Shown here: positions 34,267-43,258 of the stretch, one piece after another
Numbering within the stretch: position 1 is the first letter of the stretch
Layout of the letters: each line of letters opens with the position of its first letter
DNA from: Nitrospirota bacterium
GTDB lineage: Bacteria > Nitrospirota > Thermodesulfovibrionia > Thermodesulfovibrionales > Dissulfurispiraceae
Length of the DNA: 51,595 nucleotides
Direction: 5' to 3'
Assembly (NCBI GenBank): GCA_015233365.1
Contig: JADFXU010000012.1
Span: forward strand, 1-51,595
Notes under the pieces: model-generated
Seen by the model: only the letters and a program-made list of their open reading frames with translations
Told to the model about the DNA's origin: nothing
The model's database searches: none
Program-made: the position numbers and the translations under genes

Positions 34267-34536
34267 CTAATTTTTAGCATTTAAATAACTCCTCATCAAC
34301 ACCTTGAACATCTTCCCATGATTCGGATATTTCAAATGTAATAGTTCATGGACTATGACCTCTTTCAAGAAATCTTCCGATTTCTTCATAATGGCTTTAT
34401 TGAAAGTCAGCCTTCCCTTGCTCGAACAGCTTGCCCACTTCCGTTTCATCTCACGGACATGAATTTCAATGGGTTTGACCCCTATTTTCTTTGACCAGTG
34501 GAATACTTGCCACTTTAATTCTTCATGAGTAATCAT
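34267..34536 (-). CDS. Small M48/YgjP-like metallopeptidase
   Basis: The 89-residue protein has MKRKWASCSSKGRLTFNKAI and VIVHELLHLKYPNHGKMF, the HExxH zinc motif of the YgjP (DUF45) family, with the third ligand likely the downstream His in YPNHG. Short forms like this are often found next to type I restriction genes. Its ATG overlaps the hsdR stop by four bases (ATGA), so it is probably co-translated. Its role is not known. Confidence 0.8.
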   Translation of the reverse strand: MITHEELKWQVFHWSKKIGVKPIEIHVREMKRKWASCSSKGRLTFNKAIMKKSEDFLKEVIVHELLHLKYPNHGKMFKVLMRSYLNAKN

Positions 34537-37424
34537 TTTGCCTTGCCCGTCAATATCCGCATGATTTTTTTAACCACTTCAATGTAATTCGTCACTCCGA
34601 GCTTAACAAGAATCTTATATAGTTGTTTCCTGATCTCGCTTTCATGCTTCTCGCTCGCCTTCCAGTAGGGGAACTTCTCAAAGACCTCTTTCATCTGAGC
34701 AGCGCTGTCTTCAGGGTTGGCAACGCCTTCTTTTTTGAAAAGCCATTGTATAGTGAAAATCTCAGGACTTATATTCTTCTCTGTCTGTTCTTTCCGTGCC
34801 TGATTTATTTCCTCGATTATCTTTTTGAGTTCTTCGAGAGTTCTCTGAGTTGTCAGTTGTCTCTCCCTGAACAGTTTTGCAATCTCTTCTGCTTTCTCTC
34901 CGATGGAAATGAGATATGGAGACTTTGCAGACTCCTCGGTAATGGTCTTTATAATGCCTTTCAAGAGGTTGAATATTTTCTCCGTATCGGACGCCTGACT
35001 TTCCTCTATTTTCTTTAGGGTGTCCTCATTGATTTCATAGACCTCTAACGCCGGTTTTATGGCCCCGCTTTTGGTATGCTCCTGCACCAGCTTTTCGGTC
35101 TTTCTTGAGAATTCCCGGTCTATAGGAATACCGGGGTCATACGCCTCTCTCAGTATCCTGTAAAACCTCGTCAGGGTCTCAAAGTCATCAAGGCACGGTC
35201 TCAGGAATGCGTCAGGAGAGAGGATTTCATAGATCGTGGCAATCTCCTTGAAGAACGCATAATACTGATGTCTTGTTTCTTCGTCCATGAAATGATCAAG
35301 GACGGCCTCGACTGCCTTGTCCTGAGATTTACCCTTGATGAGGACAAGGTAATCACTCCTTGCCTGTTCCATTAGGTCAATGAACCTTTCCTTCAGTACG
35401 GCTATATCGTGGACGACTCCTTCTATGTCTGAGGAGTCGAAGGCAAGTGCTTTTTCAAGGTTGTCGAATATCCCCACAAAGTCCAGGACAAAGCCCGAAG
35501 GCTTGGGTCTGCCACCCTCATCCTCATAGGGTCTGTTGACCCTTGCTATCGCCTGTAGAAGCACATGGTCACGCATGGGCTTATCCAAATACATACAGTA
35601 AAGGATAGGAGCATCAAACCCTGTCAGAAGCTTTTCTGTGATGATAAGGATTTTAGGGAGACTTTCAGGCTTTCTGAATCCCTTCCTGATTCTCTTTTCT
35701 TCCTCCTCTGACAGGTGATGCCTTGAAAGTTCAGGGGAGTCATTGGCTCCCGCACTTATTACAACCTGAGAATATTCAGGAGGAAGATGTTTATCGAGAA
35801 GGTCTTTATAAATAGCACACGCCTCCCTGTCCACCGCAACAACGAATGCCTTGTATCCCATAGGCTCGACATAGTTCCTGAAGTGGTCTGAAATATACAG
35901 GGATATCTTTTCCATGCGTTCCCTGTTCTTCAACATGTTTCTGAGATTCACAGCCTTCTCAAGGACTTTGTTCAGTTCCTCTACATCACTGATACCTTCA
36001 GCATCGGCAAGTTCAAGGAACTCTTTATTGAGGACTTCCTTGTCAACCTGAAGATCATTAGGCGCCAGGGTATAATGAAGTGCAACCGTGGTCTTGTCTT
36101 CGATTGATTCAGCGATGCCATACTTATCGAGATAGCCCTTTGGAGGGTCATCCTGCCCGAAGACTATGAATGTTCCGCTTCCGTGTGTTGTCCTGTCTAT
36201 GGGCGTTCCCGTAAATCCTATGTAAGTGGCATTTGGCAATGCTCCCATGAGGTAATTACCGAGTATGCCCCCTGTTGTCCTGTGGGCTTCATCAACGAGG
36301 ACAAAAATATTGTCTCTCATATTGATGTTTGCAGGAATGCCGTCAAATTTGTGTATCATCGAAACTATCAGTCCCCGTTTGTCGCCTGAAAGCAGATTTT
36401 GGAGGGTCCTCTTGCTGTCGGCTACCTCCACATTCGCAACTCCCACGGCGGAAAGGTTTCCGAACAACTGGGTTTCGAGTTCATTCCTGTCCACAAGCAT
36501 GATGACGGTAGGATTATCAAAGAGGGGGTTTTCGATAATCTCTTTGGCGGCAACAATCATAGTGTAGGTCTTTCCCGATCCCTGTGTATGCCAAATCAGA
36601 CCCCGTTTCTTTTGCTTTTCTTCAGCACGTTTGACGATACTTTGCACAGCCCTCATCTGATGGGGTCTCAGGACAACCTTTTTCAGTTCATCGTCCTGCC
36701 TTGTAAACAGTATAAAATCATCAAGAACTCTTATTATCCTTTTCCTATCGAAGAATGCCTTTACAAGGGTCTCATAGTCTCCCTGTTTTTCTTCCTTCCA
36801 GTTGAAAAGCCCTTTCCTTGATGTGTTCCATGTAGCCCCGTAGTAATATCGAATGAGGTGAGTCAAGGTATAAAGCTGAAGAATAGCCATAATCTCAGGT
36901 GCATCATTGTGGTATCTCCTGATCTGGTCAAGGGCTTCAGCTATACCGTCAATCTTATGCGCTGCCTTTGTTTCAGCAATGAAGACGGGAATTCCATTAA
37001 TGAGGAAGACGGCATCTGCCCTTATGGTCTTTCTGCCATTGGTAAAGGTGAATTCATCGGTTACATGGAAAGTGTTGTTTGTGATAGGTTCAGTGACATC
37101 CAAGAACCTGACATTTCTTTCTCTTTTCTCGATTGGCACAAAGACTGTCTTGATTCCTTTCAAGTACTCCCATGCCGTCAGATTGCCTTCAATGGTAGGG
37201 GGAATTGCCTCTATTTTTTTGATAAGTTCTTCTGCAAGGAGCTGAGTAAGGAAGTCATTAAATTTTTGAAGCTGGGAGATAAATATTTCTTTAAAGACGA
37301 CCCCTGTTTCTCCACCTCTCAGGGCAAGGGCTTTTTCAGGGCTTATGTATGTCCAGCCTATATCGGTGGCGTATTTGATTAAAGGGTTTTGAACTGATCC
37401 TTTTTCGCCACCGATAGGACTCAT
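34533..37424 (-). CDS. hsdR: Type I restriction enzyme R subunit
   Basis: The 963-residue protein has an N-terminal nuclease region (FTNGRKTIRADAVFLINGIPVFIAETKAA holds the D...ExK motif), then SF2 helicase motifs: GLIWHTQGSGKTYTM (Walker A), DEAHRT (motif II), FTGTPI, and ARVNRPYED (motif VI). HsdR translocates DNA and cuts when the specificity subunit meets unmodified sites. It appears intact. It overlaps hsdS by four bases (ATGA). Confidence 0.94.
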   Translation of the reverse strand: MSPIGGEKGSVQNPLIKYATDIGWTYISPEKALALRGGETGVVFKEIFISQLQKFNDFLTQLLAEELIKKIEAIPPTIEGNLTAWEYLKGIKTVFVPIEKRERNVRFLDVTEPITNNTFHVTDEFTFTNGRKTIRADAVFLINGIPVFIAETKAAHKIDGIAEALDQIRRYHNDAPEIMAILQLYTLTHLIRYYYGATWNTSRKGLFNWKEEKQGDYETLVKAFFDRKRIIRVLDDFILFTRQDDELKKVVLRPHQMRAVQSIVKRAEEKQKKRGLIWHTQGSGKTYTMIVAAKEIIENPLFDNPTVIMLVDRNELETQLFGNLSAVGVANVEVADSKRTLQNLLSGDKRGLIVSMIHKFDGIPANINMRDNIFVLVDEAHRTTGGILGNYLMGALPNATYIGFTGTPIDRTTHGSGTFIVFGQDDPPKGYLDKYGIAESIEDKTTVALHYTLAPNDLQVDKEVLNKEFLELADAEGISDVEELNKVLEKAVNLRNMLKNRERMEKISLYISDHFRNYVEPMGYKAFVVAVDREACAIYKDLLDKHLPPEYSQVVISAGANDSPELSRHHLSEEEEKRIRKGFRKPESLPKILIITEKLLTGFDAPILYCMYLDKPMRDHVLLQAIARVNRPYEDEGGRPKPSGFVLDFVGIFDNLEKALAFDSSDIEGVVHDIAVLKERFIDLMEQARSDYLVLIKGKSQDKAVEAVLDHFMDEETRHQYYAFFKEIATIYEILSPDAFLRPCLDDFETLTRFYRILREAYDPGIPIDREFSRKTEKLVQEHTKSGAIKPALEVYEINEDTLKKIEESQASDTEKIFNLLKGIIKTITEESAKSPYLISIGEKAEEIAKLFRERQLTTQRTLEELKKIIEEINQARKEQTEKNISPEIFTIQWLFKKEGVANPEDSAAQMKEVFEKFPYWKASEKHESEIRKQLYKILVKLGVTNYIEVVKKIMRILTGKAK

Positions 37425-38284
37425 AAAGGAATCTCCAAGTCTTTGACTCTGATTTTGCCTGTCATAAGTAGGGAAAGAAGAGTTTTGAAAAGGCTGTCTA
37501 AGGAGTTTATTTTCTTTGATTCGGCTTCCAACTTATCATCTATGGTAGAGAGGGATTCAGCAATTTGTTGCTGTTCAGGGAGAGAAGGTGATATAACTTT
37601 TATTTCTTCAAAATTGCTTTTATTTAGAATGGGAACTGCAACCGTGGAAGCCATTGCTTTAATTCTATCTGCGATAAAAGTTAAATAGTAATAAATGAAA
37701 TGTCTATTAAAAGACTCTGTGCAACTAATTGAATTTATTTGTTGATTAGTCGTACTTATTTCGTCCACTGTCATGCCCGTTTTGCCTATCGTTGAACCAA
37801 TGCATGTAACTAAAACTGAATCCTTTGGTAATGGTCTGCTAACTTGAAGTCCTGCATCACTCAAATACTTACCTGACTTATAAACATATTTTGTAATGCC
37901 TAAGTCAGCTGGTGAAATAAATTGGTATTTATCTCCATAGTATTCTTTACGGTTGGTACTTGGTGTATTGCCAGTTAATATTTTCCCTAAGTCGGCAACT
38001 TTCTTAATCTCCCAGTGTTCAGGAATCATCCCTATCTCAGTCTCTTTCAAAGGCACTCTCTCTGTTTCTTCAATAGGCACGGGTCCATAGGTGAACAGAT
38101 TCTTCATCATGGATTTTCTGAGTTCCTTTAGGGCAGATATGACATTTTCGGTTTTTTCTTTTGCTTCCTGAACGACAGAAAGGACAGAGGCTATCTTTTG
38201 TTGTTCGGGGAGAGGGGGAAGAGGGAATGATAAAGACTCCAAGACATTACGTGGAAGTCTTTGCCTTCCTGTAGCACCTTCCAT
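37421..38284 (-). pseudogene. hsdS: Specificity subunit HsdS, C-terminal fragment after an in-frame TAG
   Basis: This 287-residue frame starts MEGATGRQRLPRNVLESLSF and holds the central conserved region (PPLPEQQKIASVLS), a second target-recognition domain (PEHWEIKKVADLGKILTGNTPS) and the closing conserved helix (LPEQQQIAESLSTIDDKLEAESK). It continues the frame of the 38285-38728 piece after one amber stop. Its ATG follows the TAG with no gap, so re-initiation could make this half as a separate polypeptide. Confidence 0.82.
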
Positions 38285-38728
38285 CTACTGTGCAAGTCCG
38301 TTTCTTATGGAGGGTATTCTGATCAAATTGAAAAAGAAGTCCGAATGAACCTTGTCGTCCTTTGGATGCATAACCCATACTTCTGTCGTTGCGTACCCGA
38401 AGTCTTTTGGTAGGTTATTCAAAATTGCTTGCTTGCCGTTTTCAAATGAAGGGGTAATTTTCGCAATAATCAGGTCATTCTTGAAGACAAATGTTCCACT
38501 TGATATCTCCGAAAACCTCTTAGTTTGCCAGCCTCGTATAGCCTTGTTATCATCAGAAATAAATTCCATTGGGATGAAAGGAATGATTTCAGTGTTTTTG
38601 ATTTCAAGACTTCTCGGCTTCTTACTGAACTCAAAGACAGTTCCAACTTTTACAGTGTCCCAATCTTCAGGCAACAGACCTATTTCGGTCATCTTAAAGC
38701 CTTCTATAACTTCTTCAGCCACCGTCAT
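38285..38728 (-). pseudogene. hsdS: Specificity subunit HsdS, N-terminal fragment ending at TAG
   Basis: The 147-residue frame holds the first target-recognition domain (LPEDWDTVKVGTVFEFSKKPRSLEIKN). It ends IRNGLAQ at an amber TAG in the middle of a motif that continues MEGATGRQRLP in the next piece. The two pieces together are 435 codons, normal for HsdS. The start overlaps the hsdM stop by four bases. It may be a nonsense mutation, a suppressed codon or a sequencing error. Confidence 0.82.
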
Positions 38729-40257
38729 ATATCGAAACCTATTTTCCCCAAAATCGCTTTCAGCTTTTTATCAGCATCTATCCTTTCTTCCTCTGACTCT
38801 CTCAGCAAAACAATGGCTTCTTCAATAGGTAGAACTTCCTCCCCTCCATTCTGGGAGACATACCGTGAAGGACTGAGGTTATAGTCATTCTTTATGGCAT
38901 CTTCATTCTTAATAACCTTGCTGATGCCTTCTTCTTCCTTCCATTCCGAATAAACATCAAAAACCTTCTTGATGCTTTCATCAGTCAGGTAGTTCTTGGG
39001 TCTTCCTTTGGCAAACAGCTTTGCTGCATTAATAAGAACAATCTCACCCTTATGTTTCTTGTTCTTGTTTATAACAAAAATGATTCCGGGGGCTGTAGTG
39101 TTATAGAAAAGGTTCTCAGGCATCAGTATGACCGCTTCTACCCAATCCTTTTCTACAAATGCCTTCCTTATATCTCTTTCCCTGTTTGCTCCCTGATTGC
39201 CACTTCCCCTTGATACTGCTCCTGTATCGAGGACAACAGCCATTTTGCCTTTGTCGGATAAAGAAGCAGCCATATGCTGAATCCATCCCCAGTCAGCACT
39301 TGAGGAAGGAGGATAGCCATAGGCAAATCTGTTATAGGCGTCATTCTCATAAGTGAATTTGGCGAAGTCCTGATTCCACATTGGATTAGCAGTAACCTTG
39401 TCGAATTTCTGCAACGAACCATCTGGATTCAGGAATGAAGGTCTGTTCATGGTATCGCCAAGGGCTATATCTGCCTCCATGTCATGAAGAAAAGCGTTCA
39501 TCCTTGACATAGCATAGGTGACATGGTTTATTTCCTGTCCGTAGAACATCAGGGGAGCAATCGAAGGGTTATCATGATACTTGTCCCTGAATCTCAGATA
39601 GGACTTTATCAGAAGACCACCTGATCCGCAAGTAGGATCATAAACCGATTCCCCCGGCTCAGGGTCCAAGATAAAAGACATGAGGATTGCTACTTCCCTC
39701 GGAGTATAGAACTCTCCCGCACTTTGACCCGAACCCTCTGCGAATTTCCTCAATAGGTATTCATATGCCCTACCCAGGATATCGGGCTCGACATCCTTTA
39801 ATCCAAGCCTGTACTTCCCCAAAACATCAATCAACGCCTTCAGACTGTCTTCCCCGATAATCCTTTGTCCTGAAGCCGTGGCGTTAAAATCAACAATGTT
39901 AATGACTCCTTCGAGCTTAGGGTTTTCCTTGGCAATGGAACGGACCGCATCGGTAAGGGTTTCTCCGAGCTTTGTAGTTCTCTTAGATATGTTCTCCCAT
40001 CTTGCAACATCGGGAATATAGAATCTCATGACCGAGTGGTCTTGCTGAGCTATATCCTCGGCAATCTTCATATTGCCGTACTCATCCTGCATCCCCTTCA
40101 TTTCATCCACAAAGACATCGGACAGTCGTTTAAGGAAAATCAGAGGGAGGATATAGTCTTTGTATTTGGGAGCATCAATTTCACCCCTGATTTTACAGGC
40201 CGCTTCCCACAGCCAGTTCTCAAGGGTGCCAATGTCCAATCTGCAACTCATCTGCAT
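38725..40257 (-). CDS. hsdM: Type I DNA methyltransferase M subunit
   Basis: The 510-residue protein has an N-terminal helical HsdM domain and the N6-adenine methylase motifs DPTCGSGGLL (SAM binding) and TANPMWNQ (the NPPY-like catalytic motif, here NPMW). HsdM modifies host DNA at the site set by HsdS. A perfect TATAAT lies at 40283-40278 on the minus strand, 20-odd bases upstream, with a weak -35. AAGGA precedes the ATG. First gene of hsdMSR plus the M48 gene. Confidence 0.94.
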   Translation of the reverse strand: MQMSCRLDIGTLENWLWEAACKIRGEIDAPKYKDYILPLIFLKRLSDVFVDEMKGMQDEYGNMKIAEDIAQQDHSVMRFYIPDVARWENISKRTTKLGETLTDAVRSIAKENPKLEGVINIVDFNATASGQRIIGEDSLKALIDVLGKYRLGLKDVEPDILGRAYEYLLRKFAEGSGQSAGEFYTPREVAILMSFILDPEPGESVYDPTCGSGGLLIKSYLRFRDKYHDNPSIAPLMFYGQEINHVTYAMSRMNAFLHDMEADIALGDTMNRPSFLNPDGSLQKFDKVTANPMWNQDFAKFTYENDAYNRFAYGYPPSSSADWGWIQHMAASLSDKGKMAVVLDTGAVSRGSGNQGANRERDIRKAFVEKDWVEAVILMPENLFYNTTAPGIIFVINKNKKHKGEIVLINAAKLFAKGRPKNYLTDESIKKVFDVYSEWKEEEGISKVIKNEDAIKNDYNLSPSRYVSQNGGEEVLPIEEAIVLLRESEEERIDADKKLKAILGKIGFDI

Positions 40258-40520
40258 TCAGTTTCCTTCTTTCGGCTATTATACCCTGTATGCGGCATAA
40301 ATGTTATAGGTATGGAGGGACAAATACTCTGCTATATTGATCACTTTTATGACGTCTCCTTTTCTTCTATTTTAAGGATATTATCTTTATTATAAGAGGC
40401 TTTTCTCTTTTTGCCATGTTGGATGGAGCTGGGTGGAACTGGATGGTTTTTAGTACTGATGGATACAAAATGGGCACAGACTCCAGCACCAACCTAAAAT
40501 TTCGGCTTAAGTCCGGCCAG

Positions 40521-40682
40521 TTAACACAACTCGTTGGCTGTTATTCTATCAATCGTTGAATGTCTTTTTACCGGGATTGTCTTGTAATTGTTTGTGAATA
40601 TTGAATGATTGTTGCCTTCCCGCAGTAGATAAAAGCCGCTTTCTTCAAAATATTTGACGAGTTCGCGGCGTTTGACAGACAC
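40521..40682 (-). CDS. hicA: HicA-like toxin, C-terminally short
   Basis: The 53-residue frame reads VKRRELVKYFEESGFYLLREGNNHSIF and IPVKRHSTIDRITANELC, the HicA double-stranded RNA-binding-like fold with the active His in NHSIF. It starts at GTG 40682, one base after the hicB stop with AGAGG ahead; a TTG at 40709 is less likely. Relatives continue several residues after ANE(I/L)C, so the TAA here may trim the end. Confidence 0.72.
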   Translation of the reverse strand: MSVKRRELVKYFEESGFYLLREGNNHSIFTNNYKTIPVKRHSTIDRITANELC

Positions 40683-40683
40683 T

Positions 40684-40902
40684 CTATACCTCTGCCGGCA
40701 TCTGTTCAAATAGAACCCTGCCTATGGGGATTTCTCTTTTTTGCTGTTTGTACGCTTTGATCATTTCATCCAATGCATCCTGAAGCATTGCCCTGCATTT
40801 TTCAATTGTCCTGCCCTCTGTTATAACTTCAGGCCATTCAATCAACTGCGCCATATAACCGGATGGGATTTGCCTATATTTTGCAGTATATGTATGTGTC
40901 AT
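40684..40902 (-). CDS. hicB: HicB-like antitoxin
   Basis: The 72-residue protein has YTAKYRQIPSGYMAQLIEWPEV and TEGRTIEKCRAMLQDALDEMI, the partial RNase H fold of HicB. It precedes hicA in transcription, an order seen in part of the family. AGGAGG lies just before the ATG at 40902. No C-terminal DNA-binding domain is visible in this short form. It neutralises HicA. Confidence 0.82.
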   Translation of the reverse strand: MTHTYTAKYRQIPSGYMAQLIEWPEVITEGRTIEKCRAMLQDALDEMIKAYKQQKREIPIGRVLFEQMPAEV

Positions 40903-41040
40903 GTAATCGCCTCCTTTTTAGCTCGTTATAACACATCCCTCCTACGTACTCGCCGTTGCGAATACAAAATGGAAGCGGTAAACTAAGAACTACTGATAGG
41001 GAGCAGCCAGATACACCAGTACTTGCCGTTTTCTATCCCA

Positions 41041-41070
41041 TTGCTGACTTTAAAACTCCTTTGATATAAA
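41041..41070 (+). promoter_or_regulatory. Putative promoter of the PIN-domain pair
   Basis: TTGCTG (41041-41046) and TATAAA (41065-41070) are spaced by 18 bases; GGAGG at 41091-41095 serves the first gene. Confidence 0.45.
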
Positions 41071-41103
41071 ATACAGTATAAACGTGGAAAGGAGGTATTT
41101 GTT

Positions 41104-41292
41104 ATGGCTGTCAGTGCAGCTAAAAAGATCAATCCTGATGATTATATTCTTTCTGTCCTGTCCCCTGAGGACAGGCTTGATGCTGCCTTCAAAGTAGCAG
41201 CGGAGGCATTCAAGAAGACTAAGCTGACTATGAAGGATATTGAGAATGCCGTGAAGTCAGTAAGGAGAAAGGCTTACGAAAAGAAGAGATAG
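41104..41292 (+). CDS. Putative antitoxin of a PIN-domain pair
   Basis: The 62-residue protein (AVSAAKKINPDDYILSVLS, EDRLDAAFKVAAEAFKK, ENAVKSVRRKAYEKKR) is helical and basic at its end. It is not a family I can name with certainty, but it lies immediately before a PIN-domain gene that overlaps its 3' end by 17 bases, the usual antitoxin position. GGAGG precedes its ATG. Confidence 0.65.
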   Translation: MAVSAAKKINPDDYILSVLSPEDRLDAAFKVAAEAFKKTKLTMKDIENAVKSVRRKAYEKKR

Positions 41293-41695
41293 GGTCGTTA
41301 TCGACACCGGGGTCCTTGTCTCGGCCTTTGCTTTCGGCGGTGTTCCTGCAAAAGCCGTAATAAAGGCATTCAAGGAATCAGATATTTATGTCTCCCCGGA
41401 ACTTCTTCAGGAATATCGGGATACTCCGGTAAGGCTCGAAGAACAGGGGAAGATCACTCACCAGCAGATGCAAGCGCTGATCGCGGGTATCGCTGCCGTT
41501 GTGTCACATGCAAAGATCGTCTGTCCCACGGAAAAGCTCTCGCTCTGCCGGGACCCCGAAGATAACATGATCCTCGAATGCTGTAATACAGCAAGGGCCA
41601 GGATATTGATTACCGGAGATAAGGACCTTTTTGAGGCCTCTGACCTGCCTTTTGACATTCGGATAATGAAACCTCAGGCATTCGTTGAATTCTGA
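41276..41695 (+). CDS. PIN-domain toxin, apparent ACG start
   Basis: The 139-residue frame reads KRRDRVVIDTGVLVSAFAFGGVPAK and later CRDPEDNMILECC and ILITGDKDL, the acidic residues of the PIN nuclease fold (COG1569-like). No ATG, GTG or TTG lies between the last upstream in-frame stop (41261-41263) and the conserved VVIDTG. GGAG at 41264-41267 is eight bases before an ACG at 41276, one base from ATG. Start-codon loss, or a rare ACG start, is likely. ATG starts further inside (41468) would miss the first catalytic Asp. Confidence 0.7.
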   Translation, partial: TKRRDRVVIDTGVLVSAFAFGGVPAKAVIKAFKESDIYVSPELLQEYRDTPVRLEEQGKITHQQMQALIAGIAAVVSHAKIVCPTEKLSLCRDPEDNMILECCNTARARILITGDKDLFEASDLPFDIRIMKPQAFVEF

Positions 41696-41707
41696 AGATC
41701 AGTTTCA

Positions 41708-42769
41708 TTATTTCCCCTTTGAATCAAATCCCACGGGCCGCAAAAGACCGCGCTTTTCAAGTATCGTGGTAAAGTCAGGTGACAACAGCGTTTCAATAAG
41801 TTTCTCCCGCGCCTCAAGTTGCCGCGCCGACCAATTTCCCTTGATGCGGACAATAAAACGGGTTCGGATAACCGTCCCCATCAGCGGCTGAGGATCAGCG
41901 ACAGTGCCGCCGAGGGGTACTATATCGAATGTGTCTGGAAAACTCTGCCAGGTGAACAGACCCAAATGGTATAGAATAATTGCTGCATCTGCCTTGCCGT
42001 AGGCCACGGACCAGGGGAGATCACGATGATGGATCCGTGCGCCGGCAAGCCATTTGTAAGGATCGTCTCCGGCGCTGTTAAAAATAGTGTTGATCAATGA
42101 TTCAGCGGTCATTTGCTTCGGAGGTTGTTTATCGTGAGTCGCAATGCCGTATAAGGTGCCAAGGTAACTGCCGAACGCACCAGACTCTATCACCGGATTC
42201 GGCATCACGAGCCTCACGTCTTTACGTCCCAGGTCCCAGACAGAATGAATATGCTTGGGATTGCCTTTTTTGACCAGTATCACGGCACCGCGATCCTGGT
42301 AAAGCGGGTAGACAGGGCCTTCAGTGTATCCCGCGTCAACCAATTTATCTATTGCAGCTTTAGTGGCAACGGCAACTGAAGGCCTGCAGGTGATGTACAG
42401 ATTCCCAAACTGCAATATCTGGTTTTTTATCTGGTCAAAGGTAATCGGCGGGCTTGTGGTATAGAAAGCGTTTTGCAACGGCGGGTCGCTGAATTTTGAC
42501 AGAAAGATCGGCCATATGTCATGAAGGGCTGGATAGTAATTTCCCTCAGTGGAAAGCACAAGGTCGCAGGACGAGATAACACCGTGCAGATCGAGCAATA
42601 TGTTGGATGTTGGATCGTATAAAGCAGGTGTCACAGTCCCCTGGTCAGTTTGCCATTCCAGGAGTTGAGGCGCGTCGATAACCGGTTTGCCGGTAATTAC
42701 AGGCATCCCCGCCCATCCTATTGACACAAATAGAAAGTAAAGGGCAAGCGTACCGACAAAGGTTTTCAA
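41708..42769 (-). CDS. Periplasmic substrate-binding protein (PBP2 type), orphan
   Basis: The 353-residue protein has a signal peptide (MKTFVGTLALYFLFVSIGWA) and a two-lobed binding-protein pattern: ISSCDLVLSTEGNYYPALHDIW, RGAVILVKKGNPKHIHSVWDLGRKDVRLVMPNPVIESGAFGSYLG and a YGKADAAIILYHLG segment. These resemble molybdate/phosphonate-type PBP2 proteins. No permease or ATPase genes adjoin it, so the ligand is unknown. Upstream regions give no ribosome site stronger than AAAATTTG-like sequence. Confidence 0.7.
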   Translation of the reverse strand: MKTFVGTLALYFLFVSIGWAGMPVITGKPVIDAPQLLEWQTDQGTVTPALYDPTSNILLDLHGVISSCDLVLSTEGNYYPALHDIWPIFLSKFSDPPLQNAFYTTSPPITFDQIKNQILQFGNLYITCRPSVAVATKAAIDKLVDAGYTEGPVYPLYQDRGAVILVKKGNPKHIHSVWDLGRKDVRLVMPNPVIESGAFGSYLGTLYGIATHDKQPPKQMTAESLINTIFNSAGDDPYKWLAGARIHHRDLPWSVAYGKADAAIILYHLGLFTWQSFPDTFDIVPLGGTVADPQPLMGTVIRTRFIVRIKGNWSARQLEAREKLIETLLSPDFTTILEKRGLLRPVGFDSKGK

Positions 42770-42869
42770 ATTTTACGCCCCTTCAAGCCTCTCTTAATGC
42801 AGATAGTGTTCTGCTATAATGATGCATGATTCAAATTCAAAGCGTCAAATCGTTGCCTATGGAGAGGGG

Positions 42870-43238
42870 ATGTTTAAAAGAAGTCTTGCAGAGTCGCCAA
42901 AGCGGATTCGCCCAGGCTTAGTGTCCCACATATTGCTGCAGTCCGGAGATACACCATCTGATAATATGTCGGTCGCAAGGGTTGAGGTCGAGCCAGGCTG
43001 TAATCAGCAGCCTCATCATCATGCGCCGGAACAGGCCTATATCATTATCAGTGGTAATGGTCGTATAAAGGTCGGCTCTGAGATTGCCGATGTTCAGGCG
43101 GGAGATCTCCTTTATATACCCTCAAACGTGGAGCATGCAGTTGAGAATGCAGGACCGGAGAAACTTGTCTATATCTCCGTCACTGTACCTGGTTTCGACA
43201 TTGAGGCATTGTATGACACGGGTCAACTCAAGAGATAG
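42870..43238 (+). CDS. Single-domain cupin protein
   Basis: The cupin core is clear: VARVEVEPGCNQQPHHHAPEQAYIIISGNGRIKVG is motif 1 (HxH with Glu) and GDLLYIPSNVEHAVENAG is motif 2. The protein likely binds a metal and a small ligand; its reaction is unknown. I start it at ATG 42870 because GGAG sits five bases upstream; an in-frame ATG at 42819 overlaps a TATAAT (42815-42820) and would precede transcription start. 122 residues. Confidence 0.82.
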   Translation: MFKRSLAESPKRIRPGLVSHILLQSGDTPSDNMSVARVEVEPGCNQQPHHHAPEQAYIIISGNGRIKVGSEIADVQAGDLLYIPSNVEHAVENAGPEKLVYISVTVPGFDIEALYDTGQLKR

Positions 43239-43258
43239 TAAGCGAAGAAAAACCGTCA

